Under the pieces are notes generated by a model. That model ran no database searches, had not been told where the DNA came from, and saw nothing but the letters and a program-made list of their open reading frames with translations. Shown in pieces: positions 6,045 through 9,480 of a DNA stretch of 9,480 nucleotides; position 1 is the stretch's first letter; every line of letters begins with the position of its first letter. The position numbers were made by a program, and so were the translations under genes. Source of the stretch: an uncultured Bacteroidota bacterium (GTDB taxonomy: Bacteria; Bacteroidota; Bacteroidia; Chitinophagales; Chitinophagaceae); assembly GCA_938008665.1 (NCBI GenBank), contig CALLKA010000119.1, positions 1 through 9,480 of the forward strand, written 5' to 3'.

Positions 6045-8387
6045 CTACTTTTTTCTTTTCTTTAATCGCTTCCACCAACTTGATCTTTGTACTTCTGTAT
6101 TTGTATCCACTCGCGATTTTAATTGCGCGTCCACTACTGCAACTGTTGCCATATTAATTATATTTCGCACGCCTGATCCTAATTGTAAAACATTCACTGG
6201 TTTTTTCAATCCCAACAAAATAGGACCAATGATATCTACCCCACCAATTTCTTTTAATAAATGGTAAGCTACATTTCCGGCAGTTAAATTAGGGAAGATC
6301 AACACATTTACATCTACATCCACTAATTCACTAAATGGATAATTCTCCTTTAAAATATCTTTATTAAAAGCCAGCATCCCTTGCATTTCACCATCTACAA
6401 TTAAGGATGGGTTGCGTTGCTTTACAATTTTTGTTGCTTCCGCCATCATTTTTGCTTCCTCGGTATCACTACTACCAAAATTAGAATAGCTTAACATAGC
6501 AATGCGGGGCTCTATATTAAAATTACGCACTTCCTTTGCAACCATTAAAGTAATATCTGCAATTTCTTCTGCTGTAGGCTTAATGTTCACAGTGGTATCT
6601 GCTAAAAACAAAGGACCTTTTTTGGTCAACAACAAATACATCCCAGCAATTTTTTTAACGCCTTCTTCAGTTCCGATAATTTGTACCGCAGGTCGTATGC
6701 CTTCTGCATAATTTCTGGTTAATCCTGAAAGCATCGCATCGGCTTCGCCGGTTTCCACCATCATGGCACCAAAATAATTTTGTGTGCGCATTAACTTTAA
6801 GCTCTCATATTTATTAATTCCCTTTCTTTGTCTTTTTTGAAATAAGATAGATCCAAAGAATTCTCTCTTTGCTTCCATTTCATCACTTCGTATATCAATA
6901 ATGGGCAAATCAGTAATATCAATATTATTTGCAGCTGCAATATTTTTTATGCGGGTTTCATTTCCTAATAAAATTGGATAAGCAATACCATCATCATATA
7001 TAATACTTGCCGCTTTTAATATTTTAATATTTTCTGCATCTGAGAAAACCAATCGTTTTGGATCGCGGCGCGCCTTGTTACTAATGATACGCATTAATTG
7101 ATTATCTAAACCAAGTCGCTTGTTTAATTGTACTTCATACTCCTCCCAATTGGTGATGATTTGTTGCGCAACGCCCGATGCCACTGCCGCTTTCGCAACC
7201 GCAGGTGCCAAGGTGCTTAACAATCTTGGATCTAATGGCTTTGGAATAATATATTCTGATCCAAAACTTAAACTTTGTTGGTTATACGCCATGTTCACTA
7301 AATCAGGCACCGCCGATTTTGCTAGTTCCGCTAGCGCTTTCACCGCCGCTAACTTCATCGCTTCATTAATTGATGATGCACGCACATCTAATGCGCCACG
7401 GAATATATAAGGGAATCCTAACACATTATTAACTTGATTAGGAAAATCGGATCGGCCGGTAGCCATAATAATATCCTTACGCACAGCGGTTGCAGATTCA
7501 TAATCAATTTCTGGATCAGGATTTGCTAATGCAAATACGATTGGATTTTTTGGCATGGATAAAACCATCTCAGGGGTAACTACATTGCCCACACTTAATC
7601 CTAAAAACACATCAGCCGTTTTCATCGCCTGCGCTAAAGTAATGTTGTCGGACTTTATTGCAAATGGTTTTCGATCAACGCCTAAATCAGTTCGGCCTTG
7701 ATGTAATACGCCATCCTTATCAAATAAAATAAAATTTTCATAACTAGCACCTAGTGCTACATATAATTTAATACAAGCCATTGCAGCAGCACCTGCGCCA
7801 TTCACTACAAATTTTGCTTTATCAATTTTCTTTTTTTGTAACTCTAATGCATTTAACAAAGCTGCACTACTAATAATAGCAGTACCATGTTGATCATCAT
7901 GCATTACAGGGATATTCATTTTTTCCCTCAGCTGTTGTTCAATATAAAAACATTCAGGCGCTTTAATGTCCTCTAAATTAATTCCCCCAAATGTGGGCTC
8001 TAAAGCTTTTACAATTTCAATAAATTTATCTGGATCCGTTTCATTGATTTCAATATCAAATACATCAATGTCTGCAAATATTTTAAACAATACCGCCTTT
8101 CCTTCCATCACCGGTTTACTCGCCAATGGTCCAATATTTCCCAAACCCAACACCGCAGTTCCATTCGTAATAACCCCCACTAAATTTCCTTTGGCAGTGT
8201 ATTTATATACGTCACTAGGATTGTTTTTAATTTCGGTACAAGGTATTGCCACGCCTGGGCTATACGCCAAGGACAGGTCCTTTTGGGTTTTTGCCTCCTT
8301 GGTGGGTACCACTTCAATTTTACCTGGTCTTCCCGAAGCGTGATATTCTAATGCCTGTTCCCTTCTTAAATTATCTTTTTTTGACAT
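6045..8387 (-). CDS. maeB: NADP-type malic enzyme with C-terminal phosphotransacetylase-like domain (MaeB)
   Basis: A 780-residue cytosolic enzyme that oxidatively decarboxylates malate to pyruvate, giving NADPH and linking the TCA cycle to pyruvate and biosynthesis. The catalytic part (about 1-425) shows 'AYSPGVAIPC' (41-50) with the conserved Tyr, 'MEGKAVLFKIFADIDVFDIE' (94-113) with candidate catalytic Lys, metal ligands in 'NLEDIKAPECF' (137-147) and 'MHDDQHGT' (162-169), and the dinucleotide-binding 'VVNGAGAAAMA' (194-204). The PTA-like domain (about 435-755) includes 'DAMLSGLTRNY' (550-560) and 'VLQLGSGVRNIINMA' (733-747). In E. coli MaeB this domain is regulatory (acetyl-CoA sensing) and not known to be catalytic. 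Length is typical (about 760). The C-terminus ends in an unusual aromatic-basic tail (WWKRLKKRKK). It heads the unit with MlaE and the nuclease, with a consensus -7 box upstream. NADP preference is inferred from the family. Confidence 0.95.
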   Translation of the reverse strand: MSKKDNLRREQALEYHASGRPGKIEVVPTKEAKTQKDLSLAYSPGVAIPCTEIKNNPSDVYKYTAKGNLVGVITNGTAVLGLGNIGPLASKPVMEGKAVLFKIFADIDVFDIEINETDPDKFIEIVKALEPTFGGINLEDIKAPECFYIEQQLREKMNIPVMHDDQHGTAIISSAALLNALELQKKKIDKAKFVVNGAGAAAMACIKLYVALGASYENFILFDKDGVLHQGRTDLGVDRKPFAIKSDNITLAQAMKTADVFLGLSVGNVVTPEMVLSMPKNPIVFALANPDPEIDYESATAVRKDIIMATGRSDFPNQVNNVLGFPYIFRGALDVRASSINEAMKLAAVKALAELAKSAVPDLVNMAYNQQSLSFGSEYIIPKPLDPRLLSTLAPAVAKAAVASGVAQQIITNWEEYEVQLNKRLGLDNQLMRIISNKARRDPKRLVFSDAENIKILKAASIIYDDGIAYPILLGNETRIKNIAAANNIDITDLPIIDIRSDEMEAKREFFGSILFQKRQRKGINKYESLKLMRTQNYFGAMMVETGEADAMLSGLTRNYAEGIRPAVQIIGTEEGVKKIAGMYLLLTKKGPLFLADTTVNIKPTAEEIADITLMVAKEVRNFNIEPRIAMLSYSNFGSSDTEEAKMMAEATKIVKQRNPSLIVDGEMQGMLAFNKDILKENYPFSELVDVDVNVLIFPNLTAGNVAYHLLKEIGGVDIIGPILLGLKKPVNVLQLGSGVRNIINMATVAVVDAQLKSRVDTNTEVQRSSWWKRLKKRKK

Positions 8388-8422
8388 GAAATAGGTTTAT
8401 AACGAATGTTAGTTTTGAAGTT

Positions 8423-8430
8423 CAAAGTTA
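8423..8430 (-). promoter_or_regulatory. Candidate -7 box for the maeB-mlaE-nuclease unit
   Basis: The minus strand reads TAACTTTG, an exact TAnnTTTG match, 35 bases before the maeB ATG, which would give a leader of about 28 bases. It is the best-placed of the three candidates because it stands in a 74-base gap after the M20 gene. A -33 TTTG is not evident. Confidence 0.45.
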
Positions 8431-8454
8431 GTGAATTAATTTAAAACGGGTTTT

Positions 8455-8468
8455 TGCCTACCTAGGCA
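8455..8468 (-). repeat. Short inverted repeat over the M20 stop codon
   Basis: TGCCTA-CC-TAGGCA forms a perfect 6-base inverted repeat that includes the stop codon of the M20 gene (TAG at 8464-8462). In the minus-strand transcript it is followed by an A-run, not a U-run, so it does not look like an intrinsic terminator. A second small repeat, AAAAC-GG-GTTTT, adjoins it at 8443-8454. Either may be chance; a weak role in 3'-end stability is possible. Confidence 0.3.
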
Positions 8469-9480
8469 TATAAATTAACCCCCAAATAGCACATCATCCC
8501 TACTCCTTGTTCAATAGCCGACTCATCTATATTAAAATGAGGAGTATGTACATTATGTATGATTCCTTTGTCCTCATTTCTGACACCTAACCTGAAAAAG
8601 CAACCTGGTATTATTTGAGAATAGTAACCAAAATCCTCGGCACCCATTCTTTTTTCTGTTTCTTCAACATTTTCCGCACCCATATATTGATCGGCTAATT
8701 TCCAAGCCGATTCGGTAATCATCGGTTCATTGTCCACGGTTGGATATCCAACGTCCACCCTGAAATCAATTTCGGCACCCGTTGCTATTGCCAGACCTTT
8801 GGCTTGTTGCAACATTAATGCGTGTGCATCAAATCGCCATTTTTCGTCCATTGCCCTAAAAGTACCCATCAGTTTTACTTCACTCGGTATCACATTGGTG
8901 GTGTTACCACCATGAATAGAACAGATAGATAATACAGATGGATTTTGTGGATTTCGATTACGAGATATAATGGTTTGTAAGCTCGTAATTAATTGTGATG
9001 CAACTAAAATAGTATCCACTGTTTGATGTGGTGTTGCTGCATGTCCACCTGGACCTTTGATAGAAATATATAATTCATCCGCACTTGCCATCACACGCCC
9101 TTTTCTAAAACTTAATTTTCCTAAATTCAAACCCGGATGAACATGCAACGCCACAATCCCTTGTGGTGTTGGATTTTGTAAAGCCCCGTCGCGTATCATA
9201 TAACTCGCACCGCCTGGATTTTTTTCCTCCCCTGGTTGAAATAATAATTTAATGGTGCCTTCAAACTCATCACGCAAACTCCATAAAATTTTTGCAGCTC
9301 CTAATAATATAGTGGTATGCACATCATGACCGCATGCATGCATCACCCCTTCCTTGGTTGAAATATAATCCACTTTATTTTCTTCAATAATTGGAAGTGC
9401 ATCCATATCTGCCCTTAATGCAACAACACGTTTAGTTGGATTTTTTCCTTCAATGATACCCAAAACCCCTGTAGTTGCAA
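8462..9480 (-). CDS. M20-family metallopeptidase/amidohydrolase (N-acyl amino acid amidohydrolase type), N-terminus outside window
   Basis: The C-terminal 339 or so residues of a cytosolic M20 zinc/manganese amidohydrolase, the family that hydrolyses N-acyl amino acids or related amides. The frame stays open to the right edge: codons 9464-9478 read A-T-T-G-V before LGIIEGKN, matching the usual 'TGV' just upstream of 'LRADMDALPI'. The TTG at 9463 is therefore an internal Leu codon. About 55-60 residues are missing compared with the usual length of about 395. Counting from the codon at 9463, metal-site motifs are 'HACGHDVHT' (42-50), 'QPGEE' (76-80) with catalytic Glu, 'LHVHPGL' (106-112), 'MGAEDFGYY' (273-281) and 'NVHTPHFNIDE' (304-314). 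The dimerisation domain lies at about 125-235 ('GPGGHAATPH', 137-146). It precedes maeB on the same strand by 74 bases but probably belongs to a separate unit. Substrate not determinable. Confidence 0.93.
   Translation of the reverse strand, partial: ATTGVLGIIEGKNPTKRVVALRADMDALPIIEENKVDYISTKEGVMHACGHDVHTTILLGAAKILWSLRDEFEGTIKLLFQPGEEKNPGGASYMIRDGALQNPTPQGIVALHVHPGLNLGKLSFRKGRVMASADELYISIKGPGGHAATPHQTVDTILVASQLITSLQTIISRNRNPQNPSVLSICSIHGGNTTNVIPSEVKLMGTFRAMDEKWRFDAHALMLQQAKGLAIATGAEIDFRVDVGYPTVDNEPMITESAWKLADQYMGAENVEETEKRMGAEDFGYYSQIIPGCFFRLGVRNEDKGIIHNVHTPHFNIDESAIEQGVGMMCYLGVNLYA

Noticed and set aside
7966..8343. Plus-strand 125-codon open frame opposite maeB, and similar ones at 5661-6038, 7120-7410, 6502-6711, 8730-8915, 4018-4206 and 1972-2205
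   Set aside because: Each lies wholly antisense to a well-supported conserved gene, shows no domain pattern, and has low-complexity composition typical of reverse-strand shadows.
9461..9463. TTG at 9463 as the start of the M20 gene
   Set aside because: The frame continues upstream to the window edge and encodes A-T-T-G-V, a conserved part of M20 enzymes. The TTG is an internal Leu codon and the gene is cut by the window boundary.

Overview
The window reads as ordinary chromosome from an AT-rich member of the Bacteroidota, probably of the Chitinophagaceae/Sphingobacteriales type. The basis is overall AT richness, weak or absent Shine-Dalgarno sequences, TAnnTTTG-like -7 boxes ahead of several genes, and families common in that phylum (an 'IHNVKKRMP'-type SRAP protein, a MaeB malic enzyme fused to a phosphotransacetylase domain, a DUF3050 protein, a tandem PhnB-like protein). 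The genus cannot be fixed from this sequence. I saw no rRNA, tRNA, CRISPR array, insertion sequence, prophage gene or frameshift. Coding density is very high and every gap is under 100 bases.

Layout. A plus-strand TetR-type regulator (17-691) faces a minus-strand block. In transcription order that block is a membrane-anchored SOUL-family protein (3056-2463), a DUF3050 heme-oxygenase-fold protein (2369-1599), and a tandem-domain VOC/PhnB-like protein (1564-725). Divergent from the SOUL gene is a plus-strand SRAP (YedK/HMCES) abasic-site DNA-crosslinking protein (3137-3874). Its stop codon abuts, with no spacer, the stop of a second minus-strand unit. That unit is NADP-type malic enzyme maeB (8387-6045), an MlaE-family permease (6043-5306) and a beta-CASP metallo-beta-lactamase-fold nuclease (5278-3875). 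Upstream of it lies an M20 amidohydrolase (8462 to the right edge), which lacks its N-terminus because the window ends.

How the genes may work together. The malic enzyme and permease genes are separated by one base and are probably translationally coupled, with the nuclease 27 bases further on. Their products (pyruvate/NADPH supply, phospholipid transport, RNA processing) share no obvious pathway. The permease has no ATPase or MCE-domain partner beside it. DUF3050 and VOC are 34 bases apart and probably cotranscribed.

The most interesting observation is in the DUF3050 protein. It carries E91-x6-H98, E170 and H202-xxx-D206-xx-H209. This looks like the full ligand set of the heme-oxygenase-like diiron oxidases/oxygenases (HDO; CADD, SznF, UndA relatives), so it may be a redox enzyme rather than a heme protein. 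That is inference from motif spacing and memory of the families; no search was run. I found no clear evidence of a wholly new multigene system.
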